Assembly (NCBI GenBank): GCA_021841935.1
Contig: JAKCDL010000013.1
Coordinates: 1 to 64,000 of the forward strand
Direction: 5' to 3'
DNA length: 64,000 bases
Origin: Actinomycetes bacterium
GTDB lineage: Bacteria > Actinomycetota > Acidimicrobiia > Acidimicrobiales > Acidimicrobiaceae
Shown: in pieces, positions 46,689 through 55,623 of the stretch
How the letters are laid out: each line of letters opens with the position of its first letter
How positions within the stretch are numbered: position 1 is the stretch's first letter
Translations under genes and position numbers: made by a program
Notes under the pieces: generated by a model
What the model saw: only the letters and a program-made list of their open reading frames with translations
The model's database searches: none
What the model was told of the DNA's origin: nothing

Positions 46689-47834
46689 ATGAAAACACAA
46701 AATGACGAAATCGCAGCTAGTGATGGAGCTGGCGGCGATGACGAATTGCATCAAAAAGGTGTACAAGCACCAAAGGGCGTAGTTGGGACCATCTTCAAGT
46801 TCATCTCGGACTCTTTTGGGCCTTTAGTACCACTTTTTGCTGGGGCCGCAACCATAAAAGCGCTGCTTGCGATCTTGCTAAAGGTGCACTCGATTAATCC
46901 CAAGGGAGGAACGTACTTAATTCTTGCAGCTGCGGGCAACTCAATCTTCTACTTTCTTCCAATCTTTCTTGGCTTTACCGCAGCTAAGGCACTAAATGCC
47001 AATACCTTTATCGGCGCAGCGATTGGTGCTTCGTTGTTGGAGCCTAACTTCACCTCTTTAGCTCTTCACGCGACTCGTTCCTCTTTCATTGGTATACCAG
47101 TTGTGCTAGCTAACTACTCCTCAACGATCCTTCCAATATTCTTTGCGATTCCCCTCTTTGCCTTAGCTGAGCGACAGTTGAATCGCTATATCCCGAAGGA
47201 CCTCAAGCTCTTTTTGGTTCCGATGATCTCTCTGATCATCTTTGTACCCCTGGCCGCTATCGTTGTGGGCCCATTTGGAACCTACGCTGGCAAATTAGTA
47301 AGCGACGTTATCTCGGCACTCTTCAAGGCCAATGGCCTCGTGGCAGGTGGAGTACTCGGCGCGGCTTGGACATTTCTTACCATCATCGGCCTCCACATTG
47401 CACTTATTCCAATTGTTATAGTGGACCTAGCTAAAGGTGGTGATCCCCTGATCGCAACCGCGTCAGCCGGAGTATTTGCTCAAATCGGATTTGCTCTTGG
47501 AATGTTTATTCGCTCTCGTAATAGCGACCTCAAGTCGCTCGCAGGCGCGAGCATTATCCCTGGCGCTCTCTCTGGGGAAACCCGTCCTATTCTCTATGGC
47601 CTCTTTCTCCCCTTCTACAAGAGAACCTTCCTCTTTGTTGCTCTGTCGGGTGCAGCTGGAGGTGCCATTGCGGGTGCAGCCGGGGTAAAGATGGTTTCGC
47701 TGGCGTTCCCAAGCTTTCTCTCAATCCCCCTCTTTACACCGATGGTACCCTATATCATCGGGATGGCGGTCGCCCTCCTCGGGGCCTTCATTTTGACCTT
47801 GATATTTGGATATGAAAAATCACAACGTGGCTAA
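46689..47834 (+). CDS. orphan PTS EIIC-like permease, probable glucuronide transporter
   Basis: A 381-residue membrane protein that follows the EIIC domain of beta-glucoside/sucrose PTS permeases: PLFAGAATIKALLAILLK, GGTYLILAAAGNSIFYFLP, FTAAKALNANTFIGAAIGAS, GIPVVLANYSSTILPI, GPFGTYAGKLV, IGLHIALIPIV and VFAQIGFALGMF. No EIIA or EIIB part exists in the chain or in the window, and the conserved GITEPAIYG substrate motif is GETRPILYG (296-304), with Arg at the usual Glu. Without phosphotransfer partners it probably works as a secondary transporter or facilitator. ATG at 46689 has AGGGGG 7 bases upstream. Confidence 0.82.
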   Translation: MKTQNDEIAASDGAGGDDELHQKGVQAPKGVVGTIFKFISDSFGPLVPLFAGAATIKALLAILLKVHSINPKGGTYLILAAAGNSIFYFLPIFLGFTAAKALNANTFIGAAIGASLLEPNFTSLALHATRSSFIGIPVVLANYSSTILPIFFAIPLFALAERQLNRYIPKDLKLFLVPMISLIIFVPLAAIVVGPFGTYAGKLVSDVISALFKANGLVAGGVLGAAWTFLTIIGLHIALIPIVIVDLAKGGDPLIATASAGVFAQIGFALGMFIRSRNSDLKSLAGASIIPGALSGETRPILYGLFLPFYKRTFLFVALSGAAGGAIAGAAGVKMVSLAFPSFLSIPLFTPMVPYIIGMAVALLGAFILTLIFGYEKSQRG

Positions 47835-47905
47835 GTTCATCGAAGGCCAAGGCGTAATTGAATTGCGTTGAGATTGAAACAGATCTCCTAAGGATTGGCC
47901 AATGA

Positions 47906-47945
47906 TTTGAGCGAGGTGTGGTGCCGCACCTCGCTCAAAGAGTTT
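47906..47945 (+). terminator. terminator after the glucuronide genes
   Basis: TTTGAGCGAGGTG (47906-47918) pairs perfectly with CACCTCGCTCAAA (47927-47939) over 13 bp around an 8-base loop. The T-run after it is weak (GAGTTTGC). Confidence 0.7.
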
Positions 47946-48092
47946 GCTTGGCAAATCTTTGGTCAGCTATGTGATTGAAGCTCTTCTAAGCCCGACGCGA
48001 CTATCGTAAGATTATCGATAACAAAGCAAAGGTAACGGCGTTTATGATATCTTTTTCCTCATTCAATAGGGCTAAGCTTCTGTTTCTGACTT

Positions 48093-48110
48093 TTATATGC
48101 ACACGATAAC
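48093..48110. promoter_or_regulatory. operator 4, before the glucuronide LacI gene
   Basis: An exact 18-base copy of the site at 44221-44238, located 64 bp before the LacI start codon. Indicates autoregulation and links the regulator to the divergent isomerase/uidA promoters. Confidence 0.65.
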
Positions 48111-48174
48111 TAAGAGATTATCCGTTGCAGCTAAGGCAATTGAAAGTCGCCGATAGATAGCACGTCCTGAGAAA

Positions 48175-49188
48175 GTGCGGTGTGGCATTAGCGTTACCAT
48201 CAAAGACATTGCTCGTATTTTGGATATTTCGCACACTACTGTGTCTAGGGCATTGAATGACAGCCCCCTGATAAGTCCCGCTACCAAAAAGAAGGTAGCC
48301 GAGACTGCTAAAATGCTAAATTACGTCCCGAACTATTCAGCGCGAAGCTTGGTTCAAAACAAGTCATTCAACATAGGCCTCTTCTTTACCACCATAGGTG
48401 ACTCGACCTCAGCTGACTTCTTCTACCAAACCGTCCACGGTGTCTCATCAGTCATCGAAAAGAGCTATAACCTGGTCATCAACGGCCTCGACCACTTTGA
48501 AGACTTTGACTGGGTGGATAGCAGACGATTCGATGGGGTGATACTCGTTAGCCAGAGTGATCGCGACGATGAGTTCGTCTATCTTCTTCGTGAACGAAGG
48601 ATTCCCCTTGTTGTGCTGAATCGCAAGTTGCCAATTGATTCGATAGTCAATATCGTCTCCGACGATAGGGGAGGGGCAAAGGCGGCGGTGAACCATCTGA
48701 TCGCAAATGGACATCGAGAGGTGGCGCTTATCGGTGGGGTTCCGGGCTTCCATGCGACATTCGAGCGACGTGAAGGTTACTTCGAAGCTCTGATGGAAAA
48801 TGAACTGACAATTAAAAAGTCACTTATGGAAGATGGTGACTTCACGATGGAGAGCGGTAGAGTGGCGATGACTAAGTTGCTCGAGGTTCAAGTGCCACCG
48901 AGCTCGGTCTTTGCGATGAATGACGAGATGGCAATCGGAGCGATGAAGGCGATATTGTCAGCTGGATATTCAATCCCCGATGACTTTTCGGTCGTTGGGT
49001 TCGACGACAGTCGATTCTCCTCGTACTTTAGTCCAGCGCTAACCTCTGTTCGCCGTTCAATCGAAGACGTTGCCTCTAGGGGCGCCACCTCTCTTATGGA
49101 GATCATCGAGGGAAATGTTGAACTAACTGGGCTAACTTCAGTTGAGACAAAGCTGATTTCGCGTCAGTCGGTCCGTGATCTCCGTTAA
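48175..49188 (+). CDS. LacI-family regulator of the glucuronide module
   Basis: A 337-residue LacI/GalR repressor: helix-turn-helix IKDIARILDISHTTVSRALN (about 9-28), hinge region NYVPNYSARSLVQNKS, then the effector domain with GLFFTTIGDSTSADFF, RFDGVILVSQS, VSDDRGGAKAAVNHLI, HREVALIGG and FSVVGFDDSRFSSYFSPALTSV. Start is GTG; its ribosome site is weak. It sits after its own terminator-separated promoter with a copy of the module operator. By position and shared operator I infer it senses glucuronate or a glucuronide. Confidence 0.9.
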   Translation: MRCGISVTIKDIARILDISHTTVSRALNDSPLISPATKKKVAETAKMLNYVPNYSARSLVQNKSFNIGLFFTTIGDSTSADFFYQTVHGVSSVIEKSYNLVINGLDHFEDFDWVDSRRFDGVILVSQSDRDDEFVYLLRERRIPLVVLNRKLPIDSIVNIVSDDRGGAKAAVNHLIANGHREVALIGGVPGFHATFERREGYFEALMENELTIKKSLMEDGDFTMESGRVAMTKLLEVQVPPSSVFAMNDEMAIGAMKAILSAGYSIPDDFSVVGFDDSRFSSYFSPALTSVRRSIEDVASRGATSLMEIIEGNVELTGLTSVETKLISRQSVRDLR

Positions 49189-49673
49189 TAACAAGAGCTT
49201 CGTTGTGTGCCTCGTGTCAAGTTGAGGCGACGTAGGAAGTTGTCGATGACGTGAAGGTAACCTCGTGCGCTCGACGGCAACGACGATAGTTATTCCGTTT
49301 GCGCATAACAGTCAACCTTGGAGTTCAAACATTCGGTGGTTATTTCCCTCGGCTATCGCCTTGTCTCAATTTGTTCGGTGCGTTATAACGATGCGATGCG
49401 ATGGTGAGTTCAAGTCGTAGAGCAGACTCATTGCGATCTTTGCCGCTAGTGCAGATTGATCGACTGGAGGTGATGGCCATGAGGAAGCCTTTAGGTTTTC
49501 AGTGGCCATCTTTTATTTCCCACCCCTCAAATATCGTCGGTCCGTTTACCGTTCTCTCAAGAGTTTTTACTGTCACGATTGAGGCTAGTACAGTAGCACC
49601 CACTCGATAGGCCACGCTGAAAATACCAATTGATAGCCACTCTATTTTGAAGCATACACCTTTTTGAAAAAAG
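49189..49673. other. intergenic region
   Basis: No gene supported between the converging LacI gene and the membrane-protein gene. A 69-codon frame at 49401 has no recognisable content. Confidence 0.4.
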
Positions 49674-50804
49674 TTATAGCTTGACGTCGTATTGAAGCTT
49701 ATGTTGCAGACCAATTAGCCTCTCACCGTCGATATAAGACGATTTCACCTCTGATGATTCAGGAAATAGTAGTGAAATTGTGATTATCAAGAGCGGTAGG
49801 CCGGAGTTGAAGTCAGTTCCAGTTGGGGAGAAGACTCCGAAATCTTGTATAAATACCCAGATTATTAGGGCAAAGGCGGAGGTGATAACAACGGTGCTTC
49901 GACGAGCTGGAGATAGCGCTAAGAGTAGCGCAACGATGACACCTGCGATAATCATCGCTCCATTTATATAAGCGCCTTGATCTCGTACCATCGATGCGCC
50001 AGATTGGAGAAGGTGTGAGATGAAACTTGGTTGTTGAGACTCTGCCATAGTCGAGATCATCTGACTATACCCATTTGGGGTCCAAAACTTTTCAACCGGA
50101 AGGGCTGAAAGGAGCGTCCCAAGGGTTATGAATATTCCAAGGTAAAAGCCGGTCCTTCGAGTTGAAGAGGCATTATCTTCGACTTTAGAGAGCTTTAGCA
50201 TCTCTGCTGAGGCAAAGGTATATAGAAGAATCGCAGAGGGTGCACCAGTTGCCAGGTTTGCACCTTGATAGAAGAGGCCAAAGCCATTTCCAAAAACAAA
50301 GATCATCGCGGACCAAATAATTGATGCCTTGACTACAGCCCTCCAGGCTTTACCGGTTTTGAGAAAGAAAACTCCACATCCAATCGTGATCTGTATCAAA
50401 GCGGTCCCTAGATCTGCCTTCACAGGCGCTAAATTCCATAGCCCCTGTGCCAATGATTCGACTTCTTTGAAGGGATAGGGCGCTAGAGAGAAGGAGGGGT
50501 TGATTATTGACGCTACGAATTGCGAAGGCATGGCATCTCGCATTTGAAATATGCCATCTACTATCCACAGTACCCCAAATGACTTGGACAGAAAGTTGAG
50601 TCGTCGAGGAGCTGGTCTATTCTCTGTTGCTGTCATCCCAGTCGAAGACGTAGACCACCCTTCTTTTTGACTCGGGTCGTCCAGGATGTAGGTCATCGTA
50701 AGAAGGACTATAGCGGCGCCTATGAAGAGGCCAACGATCATATATACGTGCATCCCTGAGTTACCGAAAGGGTGGCTGCTCAAGGTAAAGTTCATGCCTG
50801 GCAT
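49674..50804 (-). CDS. polytopic membrane protein of unknown function
   Basis: A 376-residue protein with about nine hydrophobic segments. Recognisable points are an N-terminal helix with MHVYMIVGLFIGAAIVLL, a cytoplasmic basic loop (RPAPRRLNFLSK), then FGVLWIVDGIFQMRDAMPSQ, which recalls membrane proteins of actinobacteria with a VDGxxQ-MP motif, and the sequence FVFGNGFGLFYQGANLATGAPSA. Start ATG has AAAGGGG 7 bases before it. No catalytic motif is recognised and no partner is adjacent. Confidence 0.75.
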   Translation of the reverse strand: MPGMNFTLSSHPFGNSGMHVYMIVGLFIGAAIVLLTMTYILDDPSQKEGWSTSSTGMTATENRPAPRRLNFLSKSFGVLWIVDGIFQMRDAMPSQFVASIINPSFSLAPYPFKEVESLAQGLWNLAPVKADLGTALIQITIGCGVFFLKTGKAWRAVVKASIIWSAMIFVFGNGFGLFYQGANLATGAPSAILLYTFASAEMLKLSKVEDNASSTRRTGFYLGIFITLGTLLSALPVEKFWTPNGYSQMISTMAESQQPSFISHLLQSGASMVRDQGAYINGAMIIAGVIVALLLALSPARRSTVVITSAFALIIWVFIQDFGVFSPTGTDFNSGLPLLIITISLLFPESSEVKSSYIDGERLIGLQHKLQYDVKL

Positions 50805-50832
50805 CTTCTACCCCTTTTAGAAAAACTTCTAA

Positions 50833-50861
50833 GTTGGGGTGGTTGATTTAGCCACCCCAAC
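50833..50861 (-). terminator. hairpin downstream of the chemoreceptor
   Basis: GTTGGGGTGG (50833-50842) and CCACCCCAAC (50852-50861) form a 10-bp stem with a 9-base loop. On the minus strand it lies about 90 bp after the chemoreceptor stop and is followed by TTAGAAGTTTTT. Confidence 0.7.
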
Positions 50862-50952
50862 GCTCTTTACCCTTACACACGATGCATAAGGATTGTTCGT
50901 TGAAGCTGCAGGGTGCCTCAACTAGATTCCATCGGTACCACGATTTGGCTTT

Positions 50953-52260
50953 TTAGTGCCTAACTAGCTCTGAGGTATCTTGAAGCATTGCAATCCTTGA
51001 GTTCATTTCGACGGTTGTGCCAACTACGTCGTCGATCGTTTGCGCTATCTCGTTGGTTGAGGCGACTTGAGCCTCAACTGAAAGAGCGATCGACTCTTGG
51101 AGATGTCCAATTTCGACAACTGTACTCGATACCTCTCGGAATGCAGCGCCAGCGGCAGTCGTGTCGGATGTAATAGAGACCGCCATCTCTCCGATGTCAG
51201 CTGTGGCTAGAGCAGTAGCTGAAGCTAGTGACTTGACTTCGTTTGCAACTACAGCAAAGCCTTTGCCGGCATCTCCAGCCCTTGCTGCCTCGATTGCGGC
51301 ATTTAGCGCCAAGAGATTTGTCTGCTCGGCAATCGTCGTAATAGTTGCAACTATCTCAGTGATCTTGGCTGAGTTTACGTCAAGGCGGGCAAGGGTGGAT
51401 GATGTCTTCTCGACAACCGTCACGGCTCCTTGTGCAACTTCGGCTGCGCGATTGGCGCCATGGGCGATGGTTGTAATCGTTCTCTCCATCTCTCGAATTG
51501 CGCTCGCTACGCCATCGATATTTGCTCGAATCTGATCCGAACCTGCAAGGAGGCCACTTGCCTGATTAGCAATTTCGACTTGAGCTTGGTGAGCCTTCTC
51601 CATCTCGATAGTTCGACGCTCTAACTCTTCCCGCTCGGACTTTTCCTTCTCGAGCTGGATAGCCAATCTGTGCTCCTGCTCAAGGCGGGCCTGGTCTATA
51701 AGTTCGGCACTCTGGCGCCTCAGTGAGTCTGAGAAGCTCCAGAATACAACTTGGACGGCTACGGCACCTGCGATAAAGCCGGCGTGTACCAGAGCCCAAG
51801 CAATTGGATTCGCCCGCTCGTAGCTGGTGTAAAAGACGGAGTTCGGCCAAAAGAGACCTAGGACGATATGGTGCACTAGGACGAATCCAATTGAAATTAG
51901 ATACGGGAACCACTCTTCATAAAGCGCCACGATACCGAGGGAGACGAAGAAGTAGAAGTGCATATCTGGGATTCCATGCCATATATTGATGAGGGCGGCA
52001 TCAGCCCAAAGAAGGCCAAGACTCGTAATTATCGTGGCTGGTCGTCGCAGCTTTACAAGTGTTGCGCCAATTGCGAAGAGCAGCTCTGTGCCAACGTCCA
52101 CTATGAGCACTTTTAGAGGGGAGTGCTCTGGTATTGAGGCTACCAAGAGAAATGGAACTTGGAAGTAGAGGGCGTAGACGATGAAGCGATGCCTCTTTGC
52201 CCAAGCAGCATCGTCTAAGTTGGCCCCCTTGGGGAGTTTCGAAACTAGATTTTTGATCAA
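50953..52260 (-). CDS. methyl-accepting chemotaxis-type receptor with polytopic sensor
   Basis: A 435-residue receptor. Residues about 30-195 contain five or six membrane helices with a conserved histidine-bearing sensor ([34 protein letters not shown]), a layout seen in membrane-embedded sensor domains rather than classical periplasmic ones. A coiled coil (about 205-255) leads to the signalling hairpin whose tip is [21 protein letters not shown]. The cytoplasmic part is short. No chemotaxis or flagellar gene is in the window, so it may feed another pathway. Start is near 52260; ribosome site not clear. Confidence 0.87.
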   Translation of the reverse strand: MIKNLVSKLPKGANLDDAAWAKRHRFIVYALYFQVPFLLVASIPEHSPLKVLIVDVGTELLFAIGATLVKLRRPATIITSLGLLWADAALINIWHGIPDMHFYFFVSLGIVALYEEWFPYLISIGFVLVHHIVLGLFWPNSVFYTSYERANPIAWALVHAGFIAGAVAVQVVFWSFSDSLRRQSAELIDQARLEQEHRLAIQLEKEKSEREELERRTIEMEKAHQAQVEIANQASGLLAGSDQIRANIDGVASAIREMERTITTIAHGANRAAEVAQGAVTVVEKTSSTLARLDVNSAKITEIVATITTIAEQTNLLALNAAIEAARAGDAGKGFAVVANEVKSLASATALATADIGEMAVSITSDTTAAGAAFREVSSTVVEIGHLQESIALSVEAQVASTNEIAQTIDDVVGTTVEMNSRIAMLQDTSELVRH

Positions 52261-53007
52261 AGCTCCAGCCTTTCGGATTGGTCAAGTGCGGTTGGACAAT
52301 TTGCTACATTTGCACTATCGACCTAGGATGTTGAAGCTTAAGGTCAAAATTGAAACTAATTTGTACATTCGTACCCTAAACGACGCAGATTTTTTCTTAT
52401 GTAACAAAATAGCCAAACGAGCAAAAGGTGTTGATGTAAAAGATCCAATCAAGTTGGCGCTGTAGTGCCAACTTCTCGTGGTCCTATATGACCTAGGTTG
52501 GCGCCTTTAGGTGGTGAAGATGGTCGACTTCGTTTTACTAGACCAATCGAATACTTGCGATGAAGCATGTCAGCTTCGATTTTTTAATTTTTAGCCATTC
52601 AAATTCGGCCGGAGAATAATCGATGATGTAATCAAAAACCGATAGCGTTATCCCTGGTCTGATCCCCAATGACTTCTACAGCTAGTAGACCTAGGTCCAC
52701 TTAGGAGAGAGGCTCTTTGAAGTTGAACGAAGGGCCTCTCTTCCAATGAAGCATTACCAAGTATAAGGAGAGACTACTTCCACTGTAATTTGGTGGAGAA
52801 GAGGTCTTTAGGTGGCGCTCGTCGAGGTGAGTTCTCGTTTTGTAAGAGCACTTTGCCACGCTAATGACTTGAAACCTCAATGCTTATTCGGGGCCACTGA
52901 GGAAAGGCACTTCGGGGGATTTTCCGGTAGCTCAATTGTAAAGCGGTACCGAAATATAACGTTGCGATTGAGCGTTTTGCGTCGAGGGTAATTGTAAGGA
53001 GACTGTT
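52261..53007. other. 0.75-kb intergenic region
   Basis: No gene is supported. An imperfect 10-bp hairpin (52451-52474, with one G-T pair and a 4-base loop) and a looser GAGAGGC/GCCTCTC pairing near 52706-52738 are present; neither has a T-run, and no known riboswitch core is seen. Confidence 0.4.
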
Positions 53008-54639
53008 TTGTCGGAAGCAACTGGAGAGGTAGCAGCACCTTGGTTTGGCGCAGTTCCTGAGGGATACAAACCTAAGTGGTCTATGATGCCATTTATCGCC
53101 TTAGGTGTGGCGATGATCATCGTCGATGCGACGATCGTAAATGTCGCACTCCCCACCATGATCTCCACGCTGCACCTCAATAGCTCCGATGCAGAGTGGC
53201 TAAATTCGATCTACTCATTGGTCTTTGCATCTCTTTTGATAACACTTGGGAGGTTGGGCGATCGCCTCGGTAGGCGCAAGCTCTTCGCGATTGGAGTTGT
53301 CATATTTGTTGGGGCCTCTCTCTTTACGGCGCTCTCATCTGCTGCCTCGACGATCATATTTGGAAGATTTCTACAAGGCATTGGTGGAGCGATGGTTCTT
53401 CCCAACACCCTCTCCTTGGTAAATGCCAACTTTTACGGTAAAGACAGACAAATTGCATTCGCGATCTGGGGATCAACAATCGGAGGCGTTGCCGCACTTG
53501 GACCATTGCTTGGCGGTTGGCTGACGCAGTCGTTTTCGTGGCGCTACGCATTTCTGGTGAATGTCCCTGTTGGTTTGGTGATTCTGATCGGTGCCGTCCT
53601 AGTTGTCAAGGAGTCGAAGGACGAAAAAGCTGGCAAGGGAAGTGACATCTTTGGCAACCTAACGATCATTGTTTCGTTGACCTTTCTTGTATTCGCCTTG
53701 ATCGAGGCGCAACGCTACGGGTGGATTAAGCCAATAGCAAAGTTTGAGCTGTTGGGAGTCGCCTGGAACTCATCCTTCATATCCCCGATACCATTCGCAC
53801 TCCTGATCTCAGTAGTGGCATTCGTCGTCTTTACCGTCTATGAGTTGCGAAGGGGAACCTCGGGTAAGGAGACGTTGATCGATACCAAGCTCTTTCGGAT
53901 CTCTTCATTTACCTTTGGCAACATCGCTGCTTTGATCATCTCTCTTGGAGAGTTCGGAATCTTATTCGCCCTTCCGCTATTTCTCCAAGGAGCCAGAGGA
54001 TACGGAGCTCTTGGAACGGGGGTAATCCTTCTTGGTCTAGCAACGGGGGCATTTTTGGCCGGTGGCGCTGTAGCACCTCTGTCTAAACGCCTCGAGGCTG
54101 TTGTTGTGGTTCGCATTGGCTTGCTACTTGAGGCAATTGGAATAGTGGGGTTGGCCCTGTTGATCTCCGCGACTCGCGCAGTGGCTCTGCTCGATATTCC
54201 GCTATTCATCTATGGATTTGGAGTTGGGTTTGCAACGGCACAGCTTACGGGTGTAGTTCTCGCAGACGTACCAGTAGCTAAAAGCGGAATCGGATCGGGA
54301 ATCTCCTCTACCGCCCGTCAGGTTGGTTCAGCTCTAGGAATTGCAATTCTTGGTACAGTGCTGTTGAGTCGCCTCTCCTCTACTTTGACGTACTCCTTGT
54401 CCCTGCAGCAGGGGCTCCCAAAAGGTCTCTCCTCGCAGGTAGTTTCTATCGTTAGAGCAAGTGCTGGAGCTGCGATCCCGTCGCTATCTAAGTTGCCAGG
54501 CGGAAGTTTTTTACATGCTGCAGCGGTAAATGCAATGGTCAGCGCTACTCGCTTTGCTGCACTTAGTGCTGCTGGATTTATATTGATCGGCCTTCTTGCG
54601 ACACTTCTTTTGCGGAAGGGAACGAGGGTGGACAACTAG
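53008..54639 (+). CDS. MFS multidrug exporter, DHA2 (14-helix) type
   Basis: A 543-residue major-facilitator protein with 14 predicted helices, as in EmrB/QacA drug antiporters. Hallmarks are IIVDATIVNVALPTM (motif D1-like), SLLITLGRLGDRLGRRK (motif A), RFLQGIGGAMVLPNTL (motif C region) and LGPLLGGWLTQSFSWRYAF. Start is TTG with AAGGAG upstream. Substrate unknown; no adjacent regulator is seen. A strong terminator follows. Confidence 0.9.
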   Translation: MSEATGEVAAPWFGAVPEGYKPKWSMMPFIALGVAMIIVDATIVNVALPTMISTLHLNSSDAEWLNSIYSLVFASLLITLGRLGDRLGRRKLFAIGVVIFVGASLFTALSSAASTIIFGRFLQGIGGAMVLPNTLSLVNANFYGKDRQIAFAIWGSTIGGVAALGPLLGGWLTQSFSWRYAFLVNVPVGLVILIGAVLVVKESKDEKAGKGSDIFGNLTIIVSLTFLVFALIEAQRYGWIKPIAKFELLGVAWNSSFISPIPFALLISVVAFVVFTVYELRRGTSGKETLIDTKLFRISSFTFGNIAALIISLGEFGILFALPLFLQGARGYGALGTGVILLGLATGAFLAGGAVAPLSKRLEAVVVVRIGLLLEAIGIVGLALLISATRAVALLDIPLFIYGFGVGFATAQLTGVVLADVPVAKSGIGSGISSTARQVGSALGIAILGTVLLSRLSSTLTYSLSLQQGLPKGLSSQVVSIVRASAGAAIPSLSKLPGGSFLHAAAVNAMVSATRFAALSAAGFILIGLLATLLLRKGTRVDN

Positions 54640-54665
54640 ACGGTCCACTTTGGTGATTAAAGGGA

Positions 54666-54697
54666 AGAAGCCCCCTAGGAGAGGGGGCTTCTATTTT
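54666..54697 (+). terminator. rho-independent terminator after the MFS exporter
   Basis: AGAAGCCCCCT (54666-54676) and AGGGGGCTTCT (54682-54692) form an 11-bp stem with a 5-base loop, followed by ATTTTG. Confidence 0.9.
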
Positions 54698-54847
54698 GGG
54701 TCGCAAGAGTAAATATATCGTTGGGTCGCAAGTCAACATAATATTTATCTCGAAAATCATTATAGCATCGATTTTCAAGAAAATGCATTGAAATTGAAGA
54801 TTTATTGGTCGACTGACCATTTTTTTAAATGACGCAATGCTTATCTC

Positions 54848-54865
54848 ATAAATTTTAAAATTTAT
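54848..54865. repeat. 18-bp AT-only perfect palindrome
   Basis: ATAAATTTTAAAATTTAT is a perfect palindrome in the AT-rich gap 54700-54900 between the MFS exporter and the DAB gene. It could bind a regulator or nucleoid protein; unassigned. Confidence 0.5.
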
Positions 54866-55084
54866 AAGTAATAACTAATCTTTTTTTAATATTTGGAGGG
54901 TATGCACCGTCACCTAGCTGCGTTGGGGTTCAACTCTAAGCTTGTATTGATATGGCTTTTGCACCTATTCTTTGTGAAATATAGTTCATCATTATTTCAG
55001 AGATAAGAAGAACTTGGCCTACTACTAACCCATTAGGTGAGTGCGGGTAAGTGAGCGATTAGTAGTGACAGCCTCCCACGATTT

Positions 55085-55275
55085 CAGCTCTCACTAACGT
55101 CTATGCCTGACCTCTATGGCCATCACAGGTTGCTCCTTGGTATAGCAAGGAAGACTTGGGTGGTTAAACTGGCCTGTGACCCATTGGGAGGGTCATAGGG
55201 CAACTTGGTTGATTGTTCTCAGTTGATGGCGCCGTAGCGTACTTATAACGCAATTGCCGTATTGATCCTCAACTG
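55085..55275 (+). other. candidate structured RNA leader or small RNA
   Basis: In a gene-free kilobase several helices can be drawn: TCCTTG/CAAGGA (55134-55139 with 55146-55151) closed by TCACAGG/CCTGTGA (55123-55129 with 55173-55179); TGACCC/GGGTCA (55177-55182 with 55190-55195), which overlaps and so excludes the former; and TCAGTTGA/TCAACTGA (55219-55226 with 55269-55276) enclosing GCGT/ACGC. The mutually exclusive arms resemble a switch. No known riboswitch class was recognised. Confidence 0.25.
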
Positions 55276-55486
55276 ATCTTCGACAAGGAGCTAGCGATGC
55301 ATCACAGATTGATGTTCGTGCGCTAAATGCAAGTATGCTCTTGAAATTCGGCGAGGTTCAGGATTTATGCATCTATTTGATCGATGATTCAAATGACAGC
55401 ATGATAACTGTCAAAGATGGATTTTGACGCTTGTGAAAGGGTCAGTTCCGATGGAAGTTAGTGACGCTCATTCGAGATGGATGAAG

Positions 55487-55530
55487 AAGATGTCCCGCTG
55501 AAGGATAGATCCTCAGCGGGACATCTTTAT
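55487..55530. terminator. strong hairpin downstream of the DAB gene
   Basis: AAGATGTCCCGCTGA (55487-55501) and its exact complement (55513-55527) form a 15-bp stem. It lies about 100 bp beyond the stop of the leftward DAB gene; on the plus strand it is followed by TATG, so it may also end a rightward transcript from the gap. Confidence 0.8.
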
Positions 55531-55623
55531 GTATCGTTTCGGTTAGTTTGCGAACCATCGCGATTTTTGCATTGATGCTCTTTGCGTTTGGGTGTTGGTC
55601 GTCCCAAGGACGCATCTTTCGTA

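Noticed and set aside
54902-55006. 34-codon frame (ATG) after a GGAGGG
   Set aside because: The ribosome site is only 1-2 bases from the ATG, too close, and the short Leu/Phe-rich product has no recognised family.
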